64,000 nucleotides of DNA from Larimichthys crocea (taxonomy: Eukaryota > Chordata > Actinopteri > Sciaenidae). The position numbers were made by a program, and so were the translations under genes. This document shows, piece after piece, positions 1-10,915 of this stretch. The stretch covers positions 124,001-188,000 of the forward strand of contig NW_020852357.1 in the NCBI RefSeq assembly GCF_000972845.2, in the 5' to 3' direction. Position 1 is the stretch's first letter, and each line of letters opens with the position of its first letter. Under the pieces are notes generated by a model. It saw only the letters and a program-made list of their open reading frames with translations. It did not search any database and had not been told where the DNA came from.

Positions 1-513
1 ATTTCAATATTATCATCACAGTAACAGTGTTACACACATTAGTAGCTGTAAACACTCAGCATTAGAAAATACATATGTTGGTTTGGTGCTTACATAAGGA
101 GTAAACATTCATAATCATCACTTTAAAAGTTACATACGTTGTTTTTGGTGCCTGTTTGTTTCCCAGATATATTAGTGTGTGTGTGAATGGGTGTATAAGA
201 GACATTAACTTAAAGAACTTTGTAGAAAGGCGCTTTATGAAGTTCAGTCCATTTCCTTTTATTAGTTTACGGGCAGATCTGCCACATCCAATATGGTGGC
301 GACGTCGACGTATCGCGACCAACGACCAACCCGCTCAATGCGGCGTCTATGTATATATGTCTATGGTCAAAGTTAGCAGTGGGCTAAGTTAGCAGCTAGG
401 CCAACAGAAGTCTGCGGTGTCACAGTGAGCATTCATATAGGAGCTTGTTTGGCTTCATGAACCACTGAGCAACTTTCACAGGAAAGAGCGGAGCCCCCCC
501 CAACACATCCAGC

Positions 514-597
514 TGGGCGGCTGTGGCTCAGGAGGTGGACCACTCATCAGAAGATTGGTGGTTCCTCTAGTCTGCATGTCTAAATGTCCTTGGGCAC
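514..597 (+). repeat. tRNA-like SINE head fragment
   Basis: The segment reads GGCTGTGGCTCAGGAGG, then a GGTTC-type box, then TGTCCTTGGGCA. This matches a repeat I know as abundant in teleost genomes. TGGCTCAGGAG fits the RNA polymerase III box A consensus. Box B keeps only GGTTC and has lost the GATTCC part, so this copy is probably dead. SINE origin is inferred from the tRNA-like boxes, not from an alignment. Confidence 0.45.
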
Positions 598-639
598 ATG
601 GATATCTCTGCTAAATTTCATGGCAGTCAATATTTCTGT

Positions 640-1850
640 TGATATTTCTGTCAGCATGGCAAAATCAGAATGTGCCTGGACTTTCTAGATTCATAAAGGC
701 ATATGTCTGCCACATGTTGCAGTCCAGTCTTTGTTTGTGTGGCCTGTTTTCAGGCAACCAAAACAGATTCCTTCATCCTTGATGAAATTCACCATGCCCC
801 ATATACTTTCACTTTAATCTGTGAGCATTTATCAAGTCAGTGACTACTTTGACTCCTTCCTTTACTGCATTGACACTGGCGGCAAAAATGCCCCTTTTTC
901 TTCCATTTGAGGCCTTAGTTGGTGGTTAATGAGTCCTAGACTTAGCCCTTATGACTACTAAACACAGATGACCCCTTCAGTCTTGAAGATCACAAACAAC
1001 ATCTCTCCACTTTTCACTGAATTTCTAAGGATGTTTTAAGATGATGCTCAAAGTCCAGCTCTTTCATGTGCATCATTTGTTTTGTTAAAGTATTTTCAAA
1101 GAAACAAGGAGAATGATTGTAGAGCTTTAATATCCTCACTTTCAACAGGCATCCAGCTTTTCCACATAAGCAGAGGCAATTTTATATTAATCTCCAAAAG
1201 GTTCAAGTCTCTTGGCTCCCCCTGGTGTATTGTTCAAGAAAGTCACTCCAGTCAGTTATCCTCACCTCCACTCCATTTTTGAAAGCTGTGATGGAAGACT
1301 TGTATTGCAGAGTGTTGAACACAGACAGAGCACAAATTTTGCTGGACAGGCAGAGCTGTGGTATTGTGTTGTCTTTGCATAATTCTGATAGTTCTCGGTC
1401 ACAGTTTGGGTTTGGGGGTGCACATGTCCCATTTGATTTTCAGTAACAGCTCCCAATGCTTGAGCTGGAGCATATACTTTTAATAGTGTCTCATAGCTTT
1501 GTGCTTTTGTGGTTGAGGTAAAGGATCAGGCAGAGCTGCAACATTATTTTTCTTATCCATTTTAATCTTTAACAAAGATGTTGGCGGATGGGGATTTCAT
1601 TCGCTTGCTCTTTTGGAATTGTTCCTCTTAAAACAAGAGTTCATGCCATCCTAAAGTTGAGAGTCACAGGCCACAATTTTGAGCCACAAGTGATTTTCAA
1701 CATCTGAAGCTTTCCATTTGTTGCTGCCAATTCCACATCAAGCTCTACTATAATTGTTCTTTTTTTTCCCCCCAACTTTTTCCTCTTGAGCTTTCTAGGA
1801 AATGTTTCCATCAGAGCTGCTTTGTCAGCCTGCAGATGATGTTGAGGACA
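640..1850 (-). mobile_element. decayed retroelement gag-like fragment with zinc knuckle
   Basis: On the minus strand, 720-770 translates to a CCHC zinc knuckle with the spacing C-x2-C-x4-H and the residues CFGCLKTGH. This is the form typical of BEL/Pao-like gag proteins of fish retrotransposons. The last cysteine position is occupied by tryptophan, so the knuckle is broken. Upstream on the same strand, 1000-1850 gives protein-like blocks interrupted by stops and frame changes, one resembling the 'LEQYTRG' region of such gag proteins. No long terminal repeat was identified. The class is inferred; the knuckle is seen directly. Confidence 0.4.
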
Positions 1851-2664
1851 TTTAGCTGGGATAGCTGGGAGTGTGATTTCAATTCTTTACTTTTACACTT
1901 TCATTTTTTAGACATTTCTTCTCATCATCTTGTTGCGTAGGCCCAGTAATTAAAATCCACAACCAGACAATAATGCAATAATAAAGGTGAACGTAACATG
2001 ATGACTGGCCGGCAGTGGTGTGTAAATATATTGTACTATAATTGTGTGTGTAACAGTTCAACAGCGTTCAACTTGTCAAACTTCCACAAGCATCCAACCA
2101 GTCCTGAAGGGGGCCTGTGATGTACGCGAGCGACAGGAGTCCATTGTCCATGCAAAGTTTCTACATTTCTCGTGGTTTATTTCTCCAAACAACGAGCAAG
2201 CAAAGAAAAAAAAACAAAGAAGTCATGGTTTCTGCATACCGCTCAAATTCAAAAACAAAAATAAAACAGTATGAAAGTATGAATTACGCAAAGGTAATTA
2301 TAATAAAAACAAATCAAGCAAATGACTAGCAAAATAAAATAATGATAATTAAAATTAAGTCTTAGGGAAACATGACTGACTGATCAAACAATACTATTAA
2401 TGATAAAACAACAATAAATACCACCAACAGATAAATAGCTCCAGTGTGCTGTATTGACATTAGCAAAAAAACAAAACATTGATCTCCCTTATTACCCACA
2501 TGAATAACTGTCAGCTGTGATTGTTTTCACTTTGATATCATTCATATCAAACACATTAAACCACATTAAATGAATAACCCTAAATACCTGTGTGATTACA
2601 ATGCCTGAGATGCAATAGACCTTCCTCTATGTGTTCTGAACATGTTGGTCTTGTTTCTCCTCAG

Positions 2665-2751
2665 GATCTGGGGATATCGAAAGTGGGTCATATGAAGAGA
2701 ATTCTCCAGGGAACTAAGGACCTAGCCAAAGCCTCCATGGTTGATCTCTAA
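2665..2751 (+). CDS. dgkh: diacylglycerol kinase eta, terminal coding exon (partial)
   Basis: This exon encodes the last 28 residues of a type II diacylglycerol kinase, the enzyme that phosphorylates diacylglycerol to phosphatidic acid at membranes. It follows a CAG acceptor at 2662-2664 and opens in phase 0. The peptide starts DLGISKVGHMKRILQG and ends at TAA 2749-2751. The block 'KVGHMKRIL.G.K.L' is the closing helix of the C-terminal SAM domain shared by DGK-delta and DGK-eta, which drives oligomerisation. DGK-eta is chosen over the delta paralogue because akap11 and tnfsf11 follow on the same strand, as in human 13q14. Catalytic and C1 domains lie outside the window. The exon is too short to stand out as an open frame, but the splice site, frame and homology agree. 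Confidence 0.85.
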   Translation, partial: DLGISKVGHMKRILQGTKDLAKASMVDL

Positions 2752-5700
2752 GGCGGAAGCAGACGCTACCCGAGAGGGGAAATTAACATTCCCCTTACAA
2801 CAGTTTGGGAGCACCGTGCGCAGTATAAAGGAGAAAATAGGTATTCGAGGAGAGCTGGATTTGATCCCTCTGCTTAGAACACCGTTGTGATGTTGTTAAC
2901 AAGATACATTTGTGTGTTTGTTTGTGCTGTGGTGCCAAAATGACAGTCGAGAAAGCTGATGGAAGTGCAAAAGGAAGTCATGGATCTTCACAATAAAAGC
3001 CATTTCTAAGTTAATATCCATACATAGGACACAATCAGGTATGCAAACTAACCATACTGTCGACAGTTGACTTGTCTGAGTTAACAAACTAGTAGCAAAA
3101 CCAGGACTTCCATGAGTGTGGGATTAAGATTCAGTAGAGTTGGGTAGTGTGTAAAAACGTGATGTTTGCTGGATCTCTGCCTGACACTATAGAGCTGCAG
3201 ACGCATTAAAACAACCTTCAGGTTTCAGTAGCACTGCCGTTCAGTGGAGACAGTCTAGGTGGGAATCTGGAAGGTGTGGTGTCTGAAAACAGTGGGATAC
3301 TGTCGCATGCTATGCTTGCTCAATTTTAGATATGTTTAATTGCATGATTAGTGTGTTGATTTTTTTGTGTGCAAAATAACACTTGAACAAGTTTTACATG
3401 ACTTTAAGTATTACGATGCCATTTGTTACTACTGAAAGCATCTTTTTTGGTCTAAATCAAACTTTTTTTTTTCTAGCTTTAATTTATTTTGTTTGCATGA
3501 TAATGATGTGTCAAAGATTTGTGTCAAGTGCCATATTTTCAGAAAAATGTGCTTTATTGGTAGACGTCATAAGAAGTTTTTAAAAGCTGGTAATGGGGTA
3601 TGAATATATGGAATTAATATCTGTAAGTTGACACGTTCTCTGTAGATGTGAAAATCAGTACCAAAGTGAATGTCTAGGAAAACATGATGAGCTGATGACT
3701 TTGTTCAGATTGCACCTCTTAATTCATAGGCCTGTAGGTCTTAGGTCTTAAATCCATTTAACGTGGGGGAGTGATTAGTATTAGTCAGGAAGAAAGTAAA
3801 CATAGTTGGACTGAAGCCAACCACATATACTGTAGGCTTGTTGAGTTTTTTAAAGGAATACTTAAAAGGCACTTTTGACTTCTTGCTTTATGCAAGTGCA
3901 AATTCTCATATCATTACATAGAGTTAACGGTTCACCTCAACTTTTTAACTTTTGGCAGTTTATCACAGTGTTTAACACTAATGAGAATAGGAGTTAGATA
4001 TCAGTTTTGAATATGTAATAGAGCAGTTGATCTGCAGTCTGCATTGCATTGTTCAAGTGCAGCTTTTTCTTTCTTCAAATTACAAGTGAGATGTTGATAG
4101 AACACTACTTTGACTTCTTAGTTTCTTTTAAGACTGGTGGCATTACAGGGTATATTTCTATATGTGATGCTAAGTTTGTATATATATATGCACTGTATAT
4201 ACAGTATACCAGTGTATGCAAACAATGTTTGTAAGTGTTGTAGTCTAATGCATTTGTAGATTGCTGACATGGCATGCATTGTCAACAGCTAACACATTTG
4301 ATTGTGTATATTACACCATAACAATTGTGTATTGTTGATTTGGTTCTAATCTCTTGTACATGATAATGCTGTTGTATTCTAATGATGGTGCAATATTTTA
4401 TCTCTTGTTTTGATACTGTCTCTGCAGCTTTCTGACATGATGTTTCTCAGTGGGGGGCGGGCAGGGTGGAAGAGTTTTTTTGTACAGCTACTCCCCCTCG
4501 AGGTTTGGGGATTAGATTTTAAGAGTTAGACCCGTAGACAGACAGACTGCTTTTTCTTACGGACTCCAAATTTCTTCCAGTGGTTCACTAGTTTGTAGTT
4601 TTGCTCCTCTGTGCTTCCAAGATGATACACTAAAGTAGGACTGTGTCAATGAATGAGTAGAATGGGCAGACATGACTGTTGTGTTAATATGTAATATGTA
4701 TCACAATGTATCTGTGTGCATTTGGGTGTGTCTACTACCACAGTGGCATATTGTATCTTATCAGCAATTGTATATTTATCATTGCCAACTCATTTTATCA
4801 TGTCACTTCAACTCTTTGGAGAATAACATTTTGCTTGTATGTTCGTTTTAATTCTTCCCATTTCCATCGGAGTCACATGCCTTCTATTCAGAATTTGTTT
4901 CTGAATGTTGAATGCCAAAATTTAAAAAGACAAACAACTTTACATCCTTCATGAAAGCTTGCTCAAATCTAACAGGATGTGAGTGGATCAGGGGCTGAAT
5001 TGACAGTAGTCATGTATTGCCTATAATATCCCAACAGAGGGCGATCTATTACACCTCACAGCTCTACAGTCCCTGACTCACGCTGTTAAAGAGCACGAGT
5101 TGATTTCATATGTCGACAATCAAGTGTGTCAGACTGCGGTGTCGAACTTACTGTAGTGATTCTTGTTGGAATGCAGAAATCAGTAAGGCTATACATCAAA
5201 TTCTAATCCAAGAGAAGTTTTCTTCTCCTATATGCTATTGTTGATCCTGCAACGCATAGCCAAAGATGTTAGTTACTATAAACCACAAATTGATAATCAG
5301 AGATTCTTTCCCATTTTGACTGAAGATCATTACTTGAACATAACTCTGCCTGTCATCCATTGAATAGATCAGATTCATTGTTAGCTATCTGATGACAGCT
5401 AGCCTTTGCTAGCCAGACGCTCTGGACATAGGGTTCACTAAAATGTCAAGTGTTTTGGCCCCAGACTCCAGGCTAGAGAATGCTTGACCTTTTCCATTCA
5501 AAGTGGAAGTAGCCACCTTTCTCCCTTGCTGTGTTTTCCAGTGGTCTGTAAATAATGCTGCAAACTGCCTGGTTTTCAGAAACCAACGAAACCCATGCAA
5601 GGATCTCAGAAAGACAGGAAAACACATAGTCTTTGACATGGTTCCTAAAGTGATGGGAGAAAAGTGAGTTTCATTTGTTTACATTATGTTTACAATGGCA

Positions 5701-5965
5701 CAGTTTTCATTTTTAAGAATATATATGTAGGTATAAACAATATTTGCATATTTATTGCCTAAGGTTAAATGATATGATGTGTATTGTGTTTTCACATTTG
5801 GAATATAATGTTACGGTTGTCACCTGTATTATTATCTGGATGATTTTGGTAAAGTAGTTAATATTTTTACTAAGTGACTGTTTTCTGTGCCTTTTTATGG
5901 TTAGAATGCATGGTTAACTATTTATTACAATTTGGAGTCACTGAGATGTGTATTTTTGTATTCTG

Positions 5966-5971
5966 AATAAA
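5966..5971 (+). terminator. dgkh: proximal poly(A) signal, dgkh
   Basis: AATAAA followed about 15-30 bases later by TTTTGTTGTACATTTT, a plausible U-rich downstream element. Confidence 0.45.
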
Positions 5972-6043
5972 TAAATGGTTCAGCTTTTGTTGTACATTTT
6001 TAAGGTGCCTTAAATAGGCTACCTGTTCATATCTCTCTTCTTC

Positions 6044-6049
6044 AATAAA
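6044..6049 (+). terminator. dgkh: distal poly(A) signal, dgkh
   Basis: AATAAA followed by GCAGTGTGTTTCC and then a long GT tract, a GU-rich downstream context. This is the last good signal before the spacer to akap11. Confidence 0.45.
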
Positions 6050-6107
6050 ACCAAATACATATGCAGTGTGTTTCCGCCTCGTTCTCATTGGATTTCACTT
6101 TGAGGAA

Positions 6108-6109
<2 letters not shown>

Positions 6110-6199
<90 letters not shown>
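6110..6199 (+). repeat. (GT)n microsatellite, about 45 units
   Basis: An uninterrupted TG dinucleotide tract of 90 bp lies just after the dgkh poly(A) signal. It is probably length-polymorphic. Confidence 0.97.
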
Positions 6200-6202
<3 letters not shown>

Positions 6203-7850
6203 AAAGCTTCTCTATTTTACCATAGCATAAATCAGTTTCAGAACCAGAAGTTGAATAGCTACATTGTGACAGTAGCCCCTTTTTTTAACTATAAATGAGT
6301 TGGTTCTCCTTTAAGGTACCTCATGTCATCTCGCTTCATCTCTTGCAACACATTCTCTTTTTTTCTTACTGCCCATTCTCTTCCTCCAGCATTTCACCAA
6401 TTATCAACAAGTTGAGTCACCTCAGCTTTTTTCCGTCCACAAGAAGCAAAAACAGATTTGTGAACCACATGCAATTTATCCAAGTTTCAAAGTTTCATCA
6501 ACATGGCTGTTGATGTGGCCACAGCAAACATTTCCAGAATGTGTTCAAACAAATCGAGCAGACTTTATGTGAGACGCATCGGTTAAGAAAGATGAAAATA
6601 AAAGCACTGAAATTATCTGTGATGGTAAGAAAATGGAAACATTAGGCTTAGTTGTTAACGCTATTAAGGTCTTGCAGACTAAATCAAACTATTTTTTATT
6701 ACATTTTGGCAATAACAGGATTTTTTTTTTCTTTATCCACCTGCACAGTTTTTTTAATAATTAACCTTCTACTAAAATGGTCAATATTATTTTTTTTGGC
6801 CTGACCATAAATAATCTTATTTGATGAGTTGTGTTAAGTACAGGTTATTCACCAACCAATGGCTGAACAACTCAACATTAAAAGGTCAAACTATATATTT
6901 CCACTTGGAAATGATGATTCTTATTTTAGCCTTATTGGTTTTATAGACCTCATTTCCTTAAAGTGGGTATTTTAGCTGTTTTAGATCTCAATTCATTTTT
7001 AATGGGCTGTAATCTACATGATTTACAGAACAGTATTAATGACACTGAATAATGCAAGTAACTAAACACTAATAAATGTCAAGACTTCTGATTCAGTGGC
7101 AAAAACATACAAATGGATTTTAAAGGAGCTATAGAAAATGTGTCAGAATTATTTGATAATAGTTTTTGAGGGCCAAAACTGATACCCATTGACTGTTTGA
7201 ATCATAGGGTTGGTATATAAGATATATAAATTTTTATATACAATCAGTGCTTTGAATGCATCCGATATTTAAATACATTTAAATAAATAATTGATATAGA
7301 ATGTTGTTTTTTTGTTTTTTTCACAGTTTTAGTTTGTGTGGTTGGATATTTATGTCAATCAAATAAAAGTCTATAAAACAGAAATGTTGATGTCTGACAT
7401 TCGTTTGCCTGCAGTTTGATTGTTCTGCCTTCGACAGTGCCAGTGCGACACATATCGTTGTCTCGGGGTGTGACTGCTGATGCCTGAAAGTCTTGTTTTC
7501 ATAGGAAGAACGGTGATGCACAGAGAATGGGCAGTCAGAGTCATTTTTGAGAACAGCTGAAATAGACCTCAAGAGGGTAAGGCATATCCACACCTTCATC
7601 GACTCAGTCCGTTCACTTTTAGCGTAGGTCGAGTTATTTTACCTGCTAACAAAGGTTCCAAACACTGAGAGGAGTTTGAGACACTGTCCTATCTCCACTA
7701 GTGATCAACATGCATGTTGCCATTTTCTGGTCAGTAAGTCGGATGTAAATACAAAAAAAACAAAACACAATAGCAACTACGGACCCGGTGATTCTACATT
7801 TACGTATACACCTGCAGTAATCGGGGCAGCAGTGGGCAAACCAGGGTGGG
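6200..7850. other. intergenic spacer dgkh-akap11
   Basis: AT-rich spacer with homopolymer runs. I see no exon, RNA gene or recognisable mobile element in it. It becomes more GC- and CpG-rich from about 7800. Confidence 0.6.
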
Positions 7851-8306
7851 CGAATTGTTGCCTCACTTCACTAACGTTAACGTGAGCACGAAGAGTTCAC
7901 AACAAACGAATCGTTCACGGGTCGCGCATTAAACAGCGGCTGCTGGAGTCCGACACTGAGCTGAGGTAAAACCACTTGATGCAGGCTAATGGCTACATTT
8001 CGGAACACACAACATATGAGCACATACTGCTGCTGCTCGGGCGTTTGAATCTACCTTAACGTTCTCGTTAGCTCGGTGGTTGGGTGCTAACTAACGACAA
8101 TAAGGTGACATCACAGACCGAGCGGACTGCGGCCTGGTTCGGCTGCTAGCCCGGTGATTGACAGCCTGTCAACTAGGCTGTCGTGACCGTTGCGTTCTGT
8201 CTTCTGCTGCTTTGTTATGAGCCGATATGTCCGCACAATGTCCTGCGGCTAGCCAGCCAGCTAACCGTCGCTGTGTTTTGGTAGTCGTGAATCAACGCCA
8301 GCATCC

Positions 8307-8349
<43 letters not shown>

Positions 8350-8450
8350 CTCCTCTGTGGCCTGCTGCGGCGGCGGGTCCAGCCCACAACAACCGGGAAT
8401 CTCAGCTCGCTCTTCTTCTTCCAGACGTTCCTTTAATAAACCTGCGCTAA
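7851..8450 (+). promoter_or_regulatory. akap11: CpG-rich promoter region and candidate first exon of akap11
   Basis: CpG dinucleotides become frequent here, with many CG, GCGG and CGTT motifs, in contrast to the AT-rich flanks. This is the expected signature of the unmethylated promoter of a broadly expressed gene. A plausible non-coding first-exon donor is GCTGAG|gtaaaa near 7965. The region contains a (GT)20 tract at 8309-8348. No TATA box stands out. The start site is inferred, since the first coding exon lies 2.4 kb downstream. Confidence 0.45.
8309..8348 (+). repeat. (TG)n microsatellite
   Basis: About 20 TG units inside the CpG-rich akap11 promoter region. Confidence 0.95.
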
Positions 8451-9005
8451 CGTGAACAGGCCTTTCACTTTGGTTTGGAACACGCAGACGTGTAGAATGT
8501 AACAAAGCGAAATGTTTGGCTGGCACTTGTTAAAGCAGCGACGACTAAATGACACGATATGATATTGTTGCCAACACTCATATACATATACATAGAAAGT
8601 GGCTTTTTTGTCTAAGTAAAGAAAGGCTGTTGTTTGTTAGCAGTGGGCAGAGAGGCCACCACCACCACAGAGGTGACACTCAACGACCACCCAAAAGCAG
8701 GACCTCCACCCAAATCTACATGACGTCATCTTTAAGACGTATCCATTAACATGATGATGTCTGCAGAGGATGCATCCACACTGTGTCTTAATCGTTGTCG
8801 TGTGGTTCTCTATGGTGTAGGGCTGCAGCTGATGTGCATTGATCATCTATTTTATTTTTTAATTAATCATTAAAAAGAAATACTAAATCCTAAAAATCCT
8901 AAAGCACAAGGGGATGACACCAAATTCACCCAACCAATAGTAATAGATATAAAAAAAGAAATAGTGTGTGTGTAGTAGTAATAATAATAATAATAATAAT
9001 GTGTG

Positions 9006-9053
<48 letters not shown>

Positions 9054-10810
9054 TATATATGTATATGTATATGTTTTACAGGTGTAAATAATCAAATGAG
9101 CGATAGCTGAATTCCATTTAGCTGCATCAGGCTCTGGGTCCTGCTGTGGTCTGGGCTGGTCTTCTGTCAGGCTGTCATGCCTCACTGGAATAGAATGGAG
9201 CCATTGTCGATGTTTTATTATTATTAGTGACACCTGTGCTTTGATACTGTGACAAGTCAAAATGCTCAGCTCGAAGCTGAAACCTGTACTGTAAAACAAA
9301 TCAGTGAAGTGTTGAGTGTGAGGCCGCCGTTTGTTCTCACAGTGACCTGCGAGTTTCTCTCTGTTTATCTGTCATTCCAGCCACCCACACTCAAAATTTG
9401 CCCCACATCAGCTCCCAGCCAAACAAGACTTTAGACTACACATTTTGCGTCCTTGACAGGTTGTTTTTGCCGTCTCTCTTCTGACATGATCGCAAACAGC
9501 CCCCAGAATCCTTCAGCTGCATCTGCTTAGCTCCATTACATTTTTATGCAAACTGATAATTAGTTCATTATCAATCAGCTCCTGAGAATTAAAGTTAGTT
9601 GCATTTAATTTCAGTTTTTCCATGACATGACTTAACAAGCACATACACGTAAGGTGCATGAGGTGATGATGTAGGCCGTGACACTAAATGCCAAAGCTGT
9701 GAGTTATACGTTATTAAACATGAAACAGTTGTCCTGCACTTCATGTTGTTCATCTGTGTTCCAGATAGTCAGAGCCATAATAAACGTCATTGTGCCTGCT
9801 TGCCTTGTGAGTGAATGGAGATGCACTGCATAGTTGAGGTTAGGCAGCAGTTGCTGGCTGTGTTGTTTTTGTACAGCCCACCAAAGCACCCAGAAGAAGC
9901 TAGGAGGTCCTGGATCACCAGAGGAAGCCAGTGACATGCACTCTACCCCTCTGGTTCTCAGGATGGAGGATGGGCTGATGAATAGGACCGCCTGCCTGGG
10001 TCTAGACTCAACTAGCTGCTTTGGACCATACCTCAAAGGAGAGGCTTGGATTTCTTGGGAAACTTTTCCTCCTTGTACACTGTAAATATTTTGCCTCCAT
10101 TACCCGCTCTCTCATGCTGCTTACCAAGTGTGTTTGCCCTGCTCAGAGCACACACCCGTATTCTCTTGCCTCTCTGTTTGATCTTTGATGCAGGCCTGAC
10201 TGTTTAAAGAATATCAAAGAAGCATGGCCTACTATAGCTTATCCTCAGCAGCAGGACAAGTTTGGGCCTACTTTTAAGAGCCTGATTCATGTTGTTTTCA
10301 CACGGGATGGAATAAAACATTGGTCTGGAGGGTCGACTGTACAATCTAAAAAATGCAGAGCACAAACCAAACGAAGATTGCCTCCTGTGTTGAAGTGTTG
10401 TTTAACAGGCTGGAGTCCGTCAGTGTAAAAATGTCTGAATGCCACAGGTGCAGCGTCTGAGCTCTTTGTAGCATGTAAACCACAGACTCTGTCACGTCAC
10501 ATTTCCTGCTTTGACATGTACGTGTGCAAGAGTAGATAGAGACACAGTGTGATATGTATTTGTTTACTAATAGTGCTGATACTGTCATTGCATTGTCACG
10601 TGATTGTTGCTGTGGTTGAGGGCGAGACAGCTGAGTACCACGTAAGAGCAATGGAGATCTCACATTGAACAATTGTGTTTTTATTTTCCTTGCTGGAGAA
10701 CCAGAGGGAGAAGCTCCAAGACAAAATCAGCTGTGGGACGAGAAGTGATGATGTAACCCAGCCTATTTTTCACATAATTCACTCATTCTCACTCACCTTT
10801 CTTTTTACAG
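8451..10810 (+). other. akap11: akap11 5' intron
   Basis: Sequence between the CpG-rich promoter and the first coding exon. It holds a (TAA)n tract at about 8978-9000 and a (TA)20 tract at 9010-9051. No other exon is supported. It ends in the acceptor CTTTTTACAG at 10801-10810. Confidence 0.5.
8978..9051. repeat. (TAA)n and (TA)n microsatellites
   Basis: Eight TAA units are followed, after GTGTGTTTTT, by about twenty TA units. Both are simple-sequence tracts in the first intron of akap11. Confidence 0.95.
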
Positions 10811-10852
10811 GTGAGCGGTCTGTCAGCCAGCCACGCGCTGCTCTCTGTTGCT

Positions 10853-10915
10853 ATGGATGCCTGTGCCCGTATTAGAGGAGTTCCATTAAGGCCCAGGGCC
10901 TCCGTCCGGAAAGAG
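10853..10915 (+). CDS. akap11: akap11 coding exon 1
   Basis: The exon begins after the acceptor at 10810 and has 42 bases of 5' UTR without an upstream ATG. The start is GCTATGG, with a good +4 G. It encodes 21 residues ending ASVRKE, matching the ASVRK of mammalian AKAP11. The donor is GAG|gtctgt and it ends in phase 0. Confidence 0.75.

Larger units (their letters stand above)
1..2664 (+). other. dgkh: last intron of dgkh (3' part)
   Basis: The sequence upstream of the dgkh terminal exon shows no other exon I can support. The penultimate exon, which should carry the first half of the SAM domain, must lie before the window. The intron ends in a pyrimidine-rich tract and CAG at 2662-2664. 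It contains a tRNA-like SINE head and a decayed gag-like fragment, listed separately. The stretch 1900-2640 is AT-rich and otherwise featureless. Confidence 0.6.
2752..6070 (+). other. dgkh: dgkh 3' UTR
   Basis: No coding potential is visible for 3.3 kb after the dgkh stop. The composition is AT-rich with many TTT and TGTA motifs. Two AATAAA hexamers near 5970 and 6045 mark the likely end. A 3' UTR this long is usual for vertebrate DGKH, but the exact cleavage point is inferred. Confidence 0.5.

Noticed and set aside
6110..6298. Open frame of repeated Cys-Val
   Set aside because: It is a translation of the (GT)n microsatellite.
8883..9299. 138-residue minus-strand frame
   Set aside because: Dominated by translated (TAA)n and (TA)n repeats.
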